64,000 nt of DNA, taken from positions 1 to 64,000 of the forward strand of contig QZCP01000120.1 in assembly GCA_003956705.1 (NCBI GenBank), written 5' to 3'. Positions within the stretch are counted from its first letter, which is position 1; each line of letters starts with the position of its first letter. Under the pieces are notes generated by a model that was given only the letters and a program-made list of their open reading frames with translations, did no database searches and had not been told where the DNA came from. The DNA comes from Brevipalpus yothersi. Lineage: Eukaryota > Arthropoda > Arachnida > Trombidiformes > Tenuipalpidae. Below, in pieces: positions 50,329-64,000 of this stretch. Position numbers and translations under genes: made by a program.

Positions 50329-50367
<39 letters not shown>
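50329..50367. repeat. (GA)n microsatellite, 39 bases
   Basis: A perfect GA run in the long non-coding stretch. Confidence 0.97.
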
Positions 50368-50370
<3 letters not shown>

Positions 50371-53300
50371 TTATTTGTATTTATTTTTCTCTCTCCTCAA
50401 GTGATATTATCCTCTCCTGAAGCACTATTCTTTCTCACAATGAATGCTAGTATGAGAGACCAAGTGAATTCTATTCATCACCGCATCATTAACCTTTCCA
50501 CATTCAATGTGCTTGCTCATTTTAGCATCACTTCCATCGAAGAGAAGAAAAAAACCTCTTCCTTCCTCCATCCAGAATCTGATGGTAAATATTCCGTAAA
50601 ACTTTTCATCACAGGAAAAAGATTGGACATGATTTATCCAGCTCTACTTATATCCATATTTATCATGAGAGTTCGGACATTCTCTGTTTTCTTATATGTG
50701 AGTGGAGATCCATCATGATCCCACGCCTTTCTCTTGTTCCGGCAATTCTTGCTATCAGAAAGAGTTTTGATTCAATTTTGACTTGGTTGAACGACATCAT
50801 TTATGGACTTTTCTCAGTTCTGTTCACTTTATTTCTAAATTGAGTCAAAACTCTCATTAAAACATCGGTTCTATTCATCAGAACTTTCTTTCCGAAATAT
50901 TCCACCTCTTTCAGTCTCTTGCTCAAAAAACATCCATAAACTTAGCGCCAAAATGATTCTAAAACTTCACTTATCAATCGTTTTTTGCGTTTTATTTCCA
51001 TTCTCTTGATTCATGAGATGAGATTCCAAGATATCTTGAAAGTATCAATCAATTTGTTCCAGAAAACTCGTTGAACCAAGGAGTTGTTTACCGAAAAAAA
51101 TCGTAAACAGAATGTGAAAGGTGAGAGTTGTCAATTCTAAAAAGAACATTTTGTTGCTTATAAGTTCTTTCGAGAATTTTATCCAGGAATACAAACTGAA
51201 AAAGCTTTGGTCACGATAAAATAGTTTCAAAACCCACATCCAACTTTGAAAACAACAATTTTCGGGTAAATTTGTGATTCTTAGGTGATTATGGGTTTGA
51301 AAAGAAACAAACTGAGAACTTTGGCATTCAAATAGCACTCAAAGCTGAATAAAAGAATATAAGTCTTCTGGTGAATCTAGTGTAACAATTGTCGAAAATA
51401 AGGAGCAAATAATCCCAACATCAAAGTAGAGTAAAGTGAGAATTTTATTCTTCACATTGGTGAACAAAATAGCCTCACATCATGGAGAGATAGATAGATC
51501 CATGGAAAAAAGTATTCAGCACAGGAGAGAGCAACAAAAAATCTTGCTCATGTTTAGTCTTCTTCATCTTCAGTCTGAATACTTTCATGAGAAAGAAGGA
51601 AATATTCTTGCCCACTCACATAACATGAACATATATAAGAAACTGCCTCATTCAGTTTACACAAGAGCTAATCTTTTTAGTTGGCTTTCAGATGGAAGGA
51701 GTTTTCCATTCTTCTCTTTTCTCCTCTTATTCTTGTAAATATATATATGTGAGCAATGAAATTGTAGCCATAACAGGAGCATCCAATGAATTCAACTATC
51801 ATTTGGCCAGATAGATAGAAAAAAAGAGAGAGGCAGACTAAGACTGAGTGAGAGAGAGAGAGAGAGAAAAGCTTAGTTACTATTGAATCCTGATTGAATG
51901 TGCAATAGGAAGATGCCTAGTTGTTGAAAGTTCTCATCACAACTATCGTTACTTTTTCCATGTTATTATGCTGATGGGTAAGTGAGAAGAGCAATGAATA
52001 ACCTCTAAATTACGGTAGAGAAAGTAGAGAGAGAAAGAAAGGAAAAGATCTATCGCTCACTTCCGAAAGCCCTTTGACATTTGAACAGGATGCGAGAAAA
52101 GCTTGTATATTGGGAAGAGAAAACCTCCTGAATACGCCTTGTGATTATATCCAGAACCTCAGTGTGTATATATATCTCTAGGGCTCAATAGATTGAGTAG
52201 AATGTGTTGGTTAAATTTTTCCTCCTTTAATTTTACATTCAACCAGGGCTAACCGTTTCCGAGCCACTGTTGATACTCCATTTCATCGCTTTCATCACCC
52301 AAACAAGACATAAATCAATCCAAGCCGCAATAAATTCACCCAGAATAAGCAATATTCAAGCTAAAGGAAAAAAAGCGTTGAGCCTTGAATTCTCTCCTCT
52401 CAAGCTCATGACAATGTGCAAAATTATGATCTCAATAATAACAACAATCATTACTGCTGAAAGCTCTATTCGTGTTCCAGTGAATAATGAGCGATTGTTG
52501 TGTTTAAGATGCTCTTAAGAAATGCTTGATTGAAAATTTGGCAATTTAGCTTTTTTATAAGAGAAATGAGCTGAAAATTCGTGAGTCTGGTGGAGAAAAA
52601 ATAACAATTGATTTTGAAGCTCTCTTTTTCTTCTGATGAAAGCAATTCTTTTGTGTGTTTGAAGACCCAAGAGGAAGAGGATCTTTATTTCAATTCCCAT
52701 CATTTTATGGGTTTCGATTTCTTTTTTCGCTCTACTCTACAAGTGAAGAGATCAAAACATGAAAGTCAGAGACAATAAACCATGGCTACTCGAAAGAACA
52801 GCATCCTGTTCATGAGAACATCTATCAAAAAATTCAATAGATCGGAATCGGCAGAGACAGAGAGAGAGGCTCCCAGAAGGTGAAGAGCATCTTAATGCTC
52901 TCTGAATAGTCAGTCTGTTGAGTAATGGAATTTTGTTTTATTTTTCACCCGAGAGAAGAATCCCCGAAAAATGATGTGAGAGTACAAGCTCTAATATTGA
53001 TAAGAATTGTGGCAGTGGAATGAAGATATACATGTAAATGAATATGTTTCTTCTTTTTGACTTATCGTGAGTATTATTTCCCAAGCAATAGATTGCATAA
53101 TTACTTTATTGATGGCTTTTCTAAGAATTCGAATATCATTCTCATCATGAGAATACATGAAACAATTGCAATATTGTTGCATAAATCGACTATAGTTAGG
53201 TTTCCCCCTTCAACTTGCAATGTTGTTGCCAAATACAGCCAATAAATATGAAACATTTTCCATACTTATACAAGTTATTCAATCATCATTGCCCCATAGT

Positions 53301-54708
53301 TCTGTGTATGAAATGAAACTTTCTCGGATAACAGTGATGCCATGTAGTCGAACTTCATTGAGGAAACATTGATAATAGTAGGATCTCCTCTTTCAAGGTA
53401 AATACTCATCCTCCCATAACTCTCTCATAGAATCAGAGATATTCTAACAGATAATCAGATGGAGGCTTGTTGAAGTTGTACCAAATGCTCTGATTGTCTC
53501 TTCCATGATAGGGTGAACAAACATACACATTGATATCTTTGAAATTGATAATGTCAATATTTGAGCCAATGTCGCTTGACTCAATATTCGCTTGTGGCGC
53601 AAAAGTATTCACATAGAATCATCCTAAAGGAATGCCTCAGAAATTTATCAGCTTGATAGCCAAATAATGGCAATCAAAAATCATTCCACATTCTGAGGCA
53701 AACTACGTAAAATCATTGCTATATTTTGATATCTCAGTATATGATCAAACAGAGCATACAGTAATGATAACCTTGTATAAAGTGGGGTCTTTGCAAGATA
53801 AAAACTTTCTATTTTTCGAAAACATATCATCACATCAGTAATTCAAAACTTTTCTTAGTCCCATGAGTGAAACTCAGATATGGTTCGATGAAGTTCGAGT
53901 GATTCAACTATTTCGAAGGTATGGATGACTATCTGATCTTCTACCTCCTACATCAGTCTTCAAAAGAAAGTCTTCGATCAAGAGACATTGACGTAAAAGT
54001 GGTTGATCTTGGTTACAATTATAGTTCAAACTTTACCACAGCAAGTGATCATCTCAAATGAGGTGCATTTGAAACTTGAAGTTACTTGTGAAAGATGTCT
54101 CAAATCTCAAGAGAATCTTCTCAGTAATCACTCTTTCGGTATCTTTCCTGCAATGGAGTCCATTAGAATTCATGCCTCCTCATCAAATCAGGAAACTGAA
54201 AATAATTCCTTGAAGCCATTGCTCAGAATTCTTGACTCAATTCAGTGATTTTCTTGCTTTTTTCTTGCTATTGAGGAAAGATTGAGGAGGATAATCCAAT
54301 CAATTCTATGCATCTTGAGAGAAAGTCGAGGCATAGAGCTTTTTGATGTATTTGGATGAATCTAAAATAAAGTTTACTCAAAGCTTTGAAAAGCAAAAAA
54401 GTGAGATGAATCAAGGCTGTTTGAGAGTTTTTCTTCGATATTCTATGGCACATGTATGCCTGGGAAAATCATAAAGTTTGCTAAAAGATTGTCTGGAAGG
54501 TGATAAATCCTCATCTAATAAGAGTCCAGTATTTAGATTCACACAGTCAGTGGAGTGGATTTTTTCCTTAAAGAATATTAAAGCACGAAGCTCAGTCTAT
54601 TTACTTAGCTTAGTAAACATATTGATCTCCAAATTCCTTCCAGAATAGATACACCGAGACTTCCTTGGAATTTTTTTCTGTACCTCAATCAAGGTTCTCC
54701 AGTATTTT

Positions 54709-54734
54709 CTCTCTCTCTCTCTCTCTCTCTCTCT
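54709..54734. repeat. (CT)13 microsatellite
   Basis: A perfect 26-base run, opposite in orientation to the GA tracts at 47.7 and 50.3 kb. Confidence 0.95.
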
Positions 54735-55510
54735 GGAAACTGCTGAGTAATTCCCAGGGAAATACAATTTGCTAGATGATCGACTCTATTGAGCACTAGA
54801 GTGTATGAAACATTTTCTTGTCTAATGCATATACACATGCAAACGTGTGGATCGATTGGAGAAAATTTGTCTCATAAAATTCCTATTAAAGCCTAATGCT
54901 AACGATTATTCTGTAATTATCAAGCCTTTCATGTATGGTATTTGCATGTCTATATGTGCGAAAAGCTTAGAGAAAAAATGTCTCAGAATGTTCTCTTGGC
55001 GTTCTTCTTTCTCTTCTTGAGAGATAGTCTCACCAAATTTCCACATAATATACAGAATTTGGTAGCCATATGATTGTATTCGCAGTGAATCTCTGGAGTG
55101 ACATTCAGATTGACGGAAAGAGGCAAGTTTTCAGAGAATAAATAAACTCAACTATGTATGCGGAACACGAGCTTGGTGAATGGGTAAAACTGACAATCTG
55201 GGGAAGAATATTGGCTCCAATGGTACTGGAATATTCATTTTTGCATATTCAGCTGTCTTTCTGGCTCAACAAAAATCTTGAATAGAAGAGAAGGTATGAA
55301 GGCAATAAAAAAGTTCATATGCATACTGAATATTCATGAGCAGTAAGAGAGAGAGAGAGAGATTAATTCTATCTGCATCTTGTATTCTTCGTAGCACTTA
55401 CTTCCTCTCTTATATACCGACTGAAATTGACTTCACATCTCAAGCTGTTCTTTCCGCTTATTTCTCTAATTTCTCATGTTACACGGATCATTAATCAAGT
55501 CTTCTTTCTT

Positions 55511-55514
<4 letters not shown>

Positions 55515-55549
<35 letters not shown>
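55515..55549. repeat. (CT)n microsatellite, about 35 bases
   Basis: A CT run on the plus strand in the long non-coding stretch. Confidence 0.95.
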
Positions 55550-55550
<1 letters not shown>

Positions 55551-58500
55551 ACAACTTACATATGATAGCAAAAGCAATTAATTTTTCACAGAATGTAGTC
55601 TTATAACGCATATCAATGTGTGAACTTGAAAATATTCACCAATACTTTACCCACCTTGGATGACATGTTGCCAAGCTAGAATATCCATGTAAACAGGATA
55701 TGAGTATCTGTGGTAGTTATTTGAGTCATTTTGAGTCCCAGGACACCCATCAAATGCTTATAGAATCACCTGGAAATTTGATCATATCTTTTTCCTTCAA
55801 TGTTATGAGCCCTCATATCCCATTCATAAACTATCTAACACTCTTTAGAATGTTTGTGCAGAATTTTTGAGCCAAATTTGAAAATAATAAGTGGAATAGA
55901 TATTCCAGAGAGTATTTAGAAGGTAATCATATTCGAAGTTGGGGGAAGGTAAGTGATAGTATTTCGATTCTCAAAGTAATGACTAGTTTCGTGAAAATAG
56001 AATGAGATAGACAGAGATTTTCCATTAATTAGAAATGATGTTCCAATTGAATATCATCAGACATCATGTACTGAATCGATAGTAAACATCTAAGCTGGGA
56101 AAGCATCAATAAGGGAATCGGTTAAGGAATCTTCCCATTTATATCGATCCACTACCGATGAACACTTTCAGATATTCTCACATGGTTCACCCAAGACTAT
56201 TAGAGGAAGCAAAAGAATGAATAGTGGAAGTGATTGTTGGCTTGCAGTTTGGTAGAATATTTACCTTTCGAAGTGATGCTCAAAGTGAAAGAGGTGAAAC
56301 TGTCAGCAGGGTAGCTCATAATGGGCGAAAGATAGGGAATACTGGAAGAGTCAACAAATCTGAATCGGATCTAGTCTCGAATATCCAGAAATAGAGAGGA
56401 ACAATTCAAAGAAAGAAGAATAATAGTAAAGGCGTACACATGCCCATCAATCATAGAGAAGATCTAAAGATGACAAGATCCTATTAGGAGCCTCAAATTG
56501 GTATGAGGCGTCAAATTTTCGGATGATACTTGTAAGTAATTTAGAGCAGTCAATAATTTTGGAACCCTTTTCCTTAGACCATCTCTACTGATACTTGAGA
56601 ATAATTCAATTATGCAAAACTAATGCAGATGAGGAAAGTAAATCCTTGAGAGTCCAGGAAATTTTCCTCTAAATTTGGATTTGATGTTGGATTGTTTACC
56701 CCAACATATCTCGTAGTTTTCGGACGTTCGATTGAAAACTTTGTTAAACTTGAAAATTTTTTATAGATGAACGAGAAATCAAATCTGTTATCCTTAGCAT
56801 AACTATAAGACCATAAATTTCTTCACTTCAATCTTGGAGGTCTCTAGGAAGTTATAAGAAAAAATTTGACCAAACTTTTTACAAGCTTCATGTTAACATG
56901 AGAATTCTAAAATTTGACGCAAAATTCTCACATTTGAGCTTCTTTTACCTCGTAGACATGTTCTCTGAGTGTTGATAGACAATTATGGTGATGTGTTTCG
57001 AATAAATTGTAGTATGAGAAGAATTCAAATTTTTTGCTGGCTCTCATGGCCTACTTTTGATGCATTTTTTGGGCATCAAAATACATGTCACATGCAAATT
57101 AAAGGCCTGAATAATGTCGTTCTGTATGGCATGTTCACCATAAAAAAGTTGAGCAGCCTCTAAAATTCATTTTTAATGTGATTTATTCGCTCTCAGCCAG
57201 TGAAGAGTATAATCGCTATATGAGGGGTGAAAAGTGAGACATTTCAATTCTTTTGCTCGAGGATACATAAATTTTCGAGAATACTGATAATAGGCCTTTT
57301 TTCTCTTCAATTCTCGTTATCCATATAAGCGGGAATCATATACGGATAAACATTTCAAGTACAAGCTCATAATATCAAAAGCATACACAAAATTTGGACC
57401 ATACTCCTATGAGCATTACAAAAACATTTGAATAGATGAATTTTGTATTTCTTTTCATGACTTCAGGGCCAAAGTATATTCTTTCTTCTTGTACAGTTAG
57501 AGCATTTTTGGTATTCCCAATAGTTTCATGGATGCAATACTATGTTCATGAGATCTTTACATCCTCCCGAAAATACTTCCATTCTGATCATCCAATATGC
57601 AACACACAAATCAAATGATCTATCCAATTCCTGTCAAGGTATACATGTATATATATCCACATTCCGATAGGCATACACATATTCACGTACCACATGAAAT
57701 GCAATATCATTGCTGACAGATGCACTCGGAAAAGTGGTCATGTCAGGTGATGCAAAGTATATTCTCTTCCTCTCATCACTTCATTTCAACCCACACACAT
57801 AAACTCAACATTGGATCGGAGAAAGTTGAATAGTTTCACCAATACTACCGCTACTGGTGTGTGATGACTATTTGACATTACAATTGACTCTATAGATGAT
57901 ACTCAATTCCTTTACCTGCCATCCATTTAAATCTTCATCTTGTACGAAAAATAAGGAATACACTTTATCTCTTTTATTGCTCATGTCTAGAATTTTTTTC
58001 ACTCTTTCTCTCACTTTCTTTTTTCTTCTCTTTCTTTTTTCTTTCTTCTCTTCCTTCGTCTCTGTTGGAGACTATTGTTGAATATCTTCCGGCATCTTCT
58101 TTCTTATTTTTCACTCTCAAAATTATTCTCATGAAAACTGTCTCCTCGTATTGCATTGTGAGATGTTTTGTGTGTTGTGTTATATTCTCATTTGAATGGA
58201 TTGAGAGGAAGAGGAAGAGAAAGAGAAAGAGAGAAAAAGGGAATCCCAATGTTTCTCTTGGTAAGGCTGAGCTTGTCTCCATGAATATCTCTAGACTAAG
58301 AATATCATGAATACATTCTCGGGAAGCAGAGAGAGTAGTGTTTCTCTTGAGAACCCAAATGATGTTTGTCCAAAGTGGAACGAAAAATGTGAAACAATAC
58401 ACACAGAAAGAGAGAAAGAAAGAAAAGAATAGAGCATTATTCGACATTGAACATTGATCCTGAAATACAAGCTCCTTGAAGGGCTGTATATTCATAGACA

Positions 58501-61500
58501 AACCGTAATCACTTGGAGCGAGAAAACAGTGTCATTCATTCCTTACCATAAAATTCTAATTCAAATATATGTGGTATAGTGTGGTAAGGTCATGGATCAC
58601 TTGAGTGGAATATTCGACGAGTGTGGAAGCACTTATTCCTTGTATTCTTCTTACCAAGAAACAAACAGTATTCACTGGATGGGTTTTTATCGATTTTACT
58701 GCTGAGTAGTGGAAGTAATTAGCTTCTCTTGAGCACTCTTTCGAGTGTACCCAATGAACATTCAGTCTCATCAAATTTTCACCATACTAAGCTATTGAGG
58801 GGCTTATTTCAGGATTCCAATACTTCCAGGGCATACTCTTTACACACACAAACAACACTTTTCCTTTGGATAAGTGTAGGTGGAAGAGAATGGGTGGGAA
58901 AAAATATATCTTCTACTTTCCACATCTACCTCAGGTATTTTCATTGCTGGTTGAAGGCTCATCAGATGATCAAGTGTCTCTGAAACTTAATTTAGTTTCC
59001 ATCACTCACACAACAATCTGTAAGATGTTCTAAGTCAAAAAGTTCGATATCTTCTACAATTGGTTGCTCGAATTTTGCGTGAAGTCAGTCTTTTGTGAAA
59101 TATTCGAAACAGCGTGGGAAGCATTTCCGACATGTAAATGATTTGATTTGCAATTGAAATTGACGAAGAGTTATTTTATCCAGGTTTATAGTATTCGTGA
59201 AAAAATATTTCAAAAACTGATTCTGCAGAATCTTTTTCAGAACAATCATTCGGTTTCAGATGTTAATTTGTATTGTTTTTGTATCAAACGATTCCTTGAG
59301 GCTATTTATGGTTGTTATTGACCGTATTGATTGGTTATGAACTATGAAAATAATTAATTTTGGCAGTTAATTCATGAATGATGAGAAAATGAATCAATCA
59401 TAAACAGCTTTGCAACATTTTTTACATTTCAATCTTTAAAGCCTTCAAGGTTACAAAAATTTGTACAATTGAAGAGATTCATTAAATGAATCTACTGCTA
59501 TTTCATAACAAGCTGGAATAATAGATGTTTTTAGATTTGTTTCGACTGCTAATTCAGCTGAAATTGACACAACAGTAGCCAAGTAACAGTTTCTTTGATG
59601 GAATTCTCGAGAAAATAGCATAAAATCTGGTCGAAAATTTTCTCTTGACTCAACGTTCAGATGCACTGAACTGGATGATATCAAAGTTTCTTAGCATTCT
59701 CAACGGAGAGTATTCTCAACCTCATCGAATACTTCCCATGCGTATTTGTGAAGACAAGATTTCAAGCCCAATGAAATGATATACAAAGTACTTTCTCTCA
59801 TTTTTATCCCTCTTCCTCTTCTCAAGAGACTGCAGAGTACGCACTTCGAAAATGCTTTTAATGGTTGCAAAACAGTTTCTCATAATAGAAGAAAATAGTA
59901 GAATCCTAAACATTTTCGTTGAGTAGTCTTCATGTATGAATGATTCAGAAAAGCCAAATGGACGAATATCTGATTGAAAAACAAGCAGTCCACGACACTG
60001 GAGTACTTCCTCCTTCTTTTTTTTTCCTTTCCAAGATGTAACAATATTGAATACGGATATACTATTGCTGGACAGTCAACCAGTCGAAAAATACTTCTTG
60101 ATATACTTTTTAGGTCAACAAAATTCATGTACCATAATACAATAAAGTATAGCTGGATGAGAAGGATGCTTGATGGAAGGGAAGGAAATGAGAGGAATGT
60201 TCACAGTGCTTTTGTATTCGGAATGATATGTGATTCCGAATATTTGAAAGAAAGATAGAGAGGAAGAGAGGATATTTTTCTGAGAATTCCTCAGGGATGT
60301 GAAGAGACATATTTGTACAAGGAAAACGTTGTATTATTGATAGGTAAATATGTAAGATTGAACATTCCTTGCATCATTTTCACACCTGCTTTCTATACAA
60401 AATTTATGAGAGAATAAAGATCTTATTGGAGAAGCCTCCTGGAAATAGGATCAAAGAATCATCGAATTCCTGGTAGCTGTGAGATTCGAATGCAGTTATT
60501 TGAATTTGTAATGTGACTAAATTCATTTTCACAACGAATGTTCATGTATCTTGAAATTGCCCAAGTGAATAGAATGTTTTGAAGCCTCAAATTTCCAAAG
60601 AAAATGATGGTGAAAGCTGAGACGAAATACACGAGTTTATAAAATTGAGGAATCTGTATAGAACATCGACAACAATTTCTAATCATGAAACTAATTTGAT
60701 TGTGTATACTCTCAAGCTGAGTGAGTTTCTAGCATTTTTCAGCCAAAAAAATGAGCTTCATGTTGACCAAAATCTGACAATTGCAAATTTATTTCAGAGA
60801 AATATTGCCAAATCTTATTTAAAACTTTATGCAACCAGCATCCATGTTCTGTCAAGTATGGATTCTCAAAGCTCAAGTTTTGCTCAATTCTACTCCATCT
60901 TCAAATGAATTCTAAGTTTTGAGAACCTTTTTCTGGGCCTTTAGATTTACTTTCGAGATATCTAATTTTCCAAAGCTGGAAGCTTTTTCAGCTTCCAAAC
61001 TATCTATAGTATTCGGTAAACATGGAGAAATATTGCTCTTTTTGGACTTCGATTCAGCCAACACTCGATAACAATGCAAGATATTTCTGATTTTGCAACT
61101 GAATAAATCGGCAAATTCATTCATATTTGAGCTTCTCTTTACAGAGATGTTTATTCAAATCAGTTTGGAATTCACGCAAATTTATTCATATCATCATCTG
61201 TCGCATTTATTTTTGACAGGCTATCACAAGGGATTCGAATTGTATCATACCCAATGGCTTTATATTTTTGATTCATGAGAGCATTGATAAGTTTCGTCGA
61301 ATAGCTTAGAATCCAGATCTTCATGAAAGAGGAGTCTCAAGAGGTACAAATGAATTGAAGTTGTAGTCAATATCTAGAGAGCTGAGTGATTAACCGTACC
61401 GAGTCAAAGTCGATAAAATATTGATCTCTATCTACTGTTTTTGGTTGAGAATAATCTAAGATATTCAGTCATCAGATAAGAATCACTAAATTTAGAGGAA

Positions 61501-63146
61501 TTTCAGCATTTTCAGAGTTTATTTAATTTTCACCATCTACTGTCATTTTTATTACCATCACAAATCATCATGATCAGCGCTGAACTACAAGGGCTTGAAT
61601 TTGAAGTATATGGAATGAACTTTCTAGAAGAAATGCGAGTTCTGACAGTCTTCAAATATGATTTAGATTTTTGAAATGAATTGAATTTCAACTGATGAAT
61701 CCAATAAAAAAGCCCAAGACCAAGAGTCGAAATGGAGAATGGAACAAAGGTCACGGCCAGAAAGTCTGTAATGGCCTTTTGGAAGATAGAGGTCAAAGAG
61801 GAATAGGCGTGAGTAAGTTCTCCTAGGCAAAGAATGTACCGGATTTAGCAAGAAAGAACAAAAATAAAGAATAGGGAAATAATGGTAGGATGAGATCAAA
61901 AGGGACCCAATTCAAGAGCTTACTGGAAGGCATTTGGCTTTGATTGTGAACTCCTCTGACAAAAGGTTTACTCATGGGAGGATATACAAGTGTCCACCTC
62001 ATTACGATGGGCTTATCTTGTGCAAATTTGGTCTTATATTAAGGCGACTAATCAATTCTAAAGACTTTCAACGCTAATTTTTACATGAAAAATTAAGAAT
62101 GAAATTTTTGTCTAATTATTTGCCTCTAACTTCGATGATTTTCCTGTAGTCAATCCTTGAGCATTTATATTTCATTTTGTTTATGCTAACAGCTATAAGA
62201 CGTAAACAGAAAATACTTTAATCAATCTATCCAACCTTCGAATTGTGTTTTTATTTTCAAATTTTTCTGGACTATTTGTTTGTATTGCGTTCCAGCAAAT
62301 TTTAACTTATTGGAAAATTCAGATAACCCTCAGTTTCTTGCCTATCATGAGTCTCCGTTGACACATGAGTTTCCAGACTCATGAACCCGGGAAATAAACA
62401 GTAGCTGACTTCATGATAAACAACTTCACCATTTCTTTTTTCTTATTTTTCTCTGTCTGAGACACAGATTTACCCTTGAAAAGAGTATTTTGCCTAGTCA
62501 CTGGTAAATCTTTGGTTCTGTAATGCTTTTCAAATAGTCAGACTTCAGTTCCTTGAAATCCACCAATTTCATGGTTTACAAAGATATATATTGTTTACTT
62601 ATTGATCATCTTCTCCATTGGTTTGAAAAATTCCTAGTTTGTCAGTCCTGAAAAATGAAACCATGAATTTCCTACTTTGTGGCAAGTTGGCTTTTTTCAA
62701 ATCCCCTTCATCTGGGACCCATAATCTTTATCATTAAAAACTTGAATTTTCTATCAAATCCGATAGATATGATTGAGCAGTATCAAATCGAAGCTTCTTC
62801 TGTGCACATTTGATAGAAAAAAAAGTAAGATTAAACCGATTATCTATACAATGTGCTGAAAAGTGAGCAATTTATCGCAAAATTTGAGTGGCATGCCTGA
62901 TGATGGGCTGGAAGCTCTATTGATTCTCTTTCTCTCTGTGATATTCAGAAATAATCGCTTCACAAGATCCAAATTTTGACACAACACGTTTCCACACTAC
63001 ATGAGGGAATACTTTCACCTCAAATGATTTATAAAGATAGTCTGATCAAGATGTCTGAAAGATGGTGAAGGCAAAGAATGCTTTTCACCAAGGCTTCTAC
63101 TCTGGATAAACCATTTCCATTGAGAGTGAAAGAAAGAGAAAAATAT

Positions 63147-63149
<3 letters not shown>

Positions 63150-63191
<42 letters not shown>
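63150..63191. repeat. (TC)n microsatellite, about 42 bases
   Basis: A perfect TC run near the right end of the window, next to a GAAA-rich patch. Confidence 0.95.
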
Positions 63192-63193
<2 letters not shown>

Positions 63194-64000
63194 TCTAGTA
63201 AAGGGCAAAGGAAGTGCAAATGAATTATGAGGATTAGGGCCCATTCTTGCTCTTCTATATGATGGTCTGTATATATTTTCTCAAAATACTTAACTGAATA
63301 TGCTGTGTATGTGGACTTATTTGGTTCCTCTCTTTTGCTTTCCCTTTTTTATCCTTCTATCATCAAGATCCATTCTCTCTTCATCCTTATTCAGTGTATT
63401 TCCTTTCTCATACTAGTCTTCTATTCTATTCCCTTCGAAAACTCATGCATCTTTGTAGGTCCATTCGTTTTGGCACCAGTTTTTCGAGACAGAAAAGATG
63501 AAGGAAATGAGCGTAGTGTATTATTGCTTGCACACAGACATTCATTTTATTGATAGTGAATGATGAAGCTCATACAGGATCACTTTTTGATCCTACTGAG
63601 GAGTATCATGATGCACAGTAGCGATAAATAGTTGGAATATAAAACTCTCCAAGATTCTGGGTGCTATATATATAAATATGTTGAGAACATTACATTGATA
63701 TTATTTCATCAAGGCAAACTTGCTGGATTACAGAGGATTCACATTGAATATGATCGTTTGGGGATATCGTAGAATCAAAATTCTCTCAGTGAGGAAAAGA
63801 ATTAAGAAAATAAGTTAAGCTTCCATAACATCTTCCACATTCATTTGACCAACAGGGAAGAGGAAAGGTGCTATCAATTTCAAATATTGGTCAGTTCTTT
63901 TGGGGTCGATGAAAAGCGAGAATAAAAAATACTAAGATAGCATTCAGTCGGTGGAATGTCGCATGAACATCCATACCCTCGCAATCTCATGAGATGAACG

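Larger units (their letters stand above)
46251..64000. other. 17.7 kb without recognisable genes, probably 5' ALK intron
   Basis: I found no exon with family similarity on either strand. The open frames here are short, lack domain motifs and look random. The exon at 46250 needs an upstream exon ending in phase 2 that carries the first half of MAM1, so this stretch is most simply part of a long ALK intron. Alternatively the missing exons are here but too short or divergent to see. GA and CT microsatellites occur in both orientations. Confidence 0.5.

Noticed and set aside
59451..59684. Minus-strand open frame of 77 codons with a less biased composition
   Set aside because: No known motif, no clear splice sites at its ends, and no link to the missing ALK exons.

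Overview
The window is nuclear DNA of an arthropod, AT-rich and full of GA/CT microsatellites. Evidence is the spliced genes with GT-AG introns, an ABCH-type ABC transporter (a subfamily well known from arthropods and absent from mammals), a muscleblind protein whose second zinc finger has insect-type spacing, and an ALK receptor with two MAM domains and an LDLa repeat. A mite or other chelicerate is my guess, but the sequence does not prove it.

Layout, left to right. A single-exon C2H2 zinc-finger gene (+, 310-1746). Then muscleblind (-, about 6.3-18.8 kb), with four coding exons recognised: the ATG exon at 18.8 kb, two more at 16.8 and 15.6 kb, and a fourth found by eye 9 kb further on at 6.3-6.5 kb. 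RNA polymerase II subunit RPB4 (-, 20.1-20.5 kb) is head-to-head with a short UBAP1-like ESCRT-I gene (+, 21.2-21.7 kb). Epsin/liquid facets (+, 24.9-27.7 kb, three coding exons) is tail-to-tail with the mitochondrial CX9C protein CMC1 (-, 28.0-28.7 kb, three exons). A CRAL-TRIO lipid-transfer protein (+, 30.4-31.4 kb, two exons) is tail-to-tail with a single-exon ABCH half transporter (-, 31.7-33.8 kb). From 34.5 to 46.3 kb lie fifteen consecutive coding exons of the receptor tyrosine kinase ALK (-). They run from inside the first MAM domain to the stop codon, and every junction keeps frame. The remaining 17.7 kb (46.3-64 kb) shows no recognisable coding exon and is probably 5' intron of ALK, whose N-terminal exons I did not find.

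The genes do not form one pathway. They are a housekeeping and signalling mix: transcription, splicing control, endocytosis and ESCRT sorting (epsin and UBAP1-like both handle ubiquitinated membrane cargo), respiratory-chain assembly, lipid transport and receptor signalling. No transposon, tRNA, rRNA, CRISPR array or viral sequence was recognised. The points most worth following are the distant muscleblind exon, complementary GA/CT tracts flanking the muscleblind ATG exon (a possible circular-RNA arrangement), an insertion of about 26 residues in the ALK kinase domain, the UBAP1-like protein without its C-terminal ubiquitin-binding part, and a tendency of sense-strand introns to be pyrimidine-rich.
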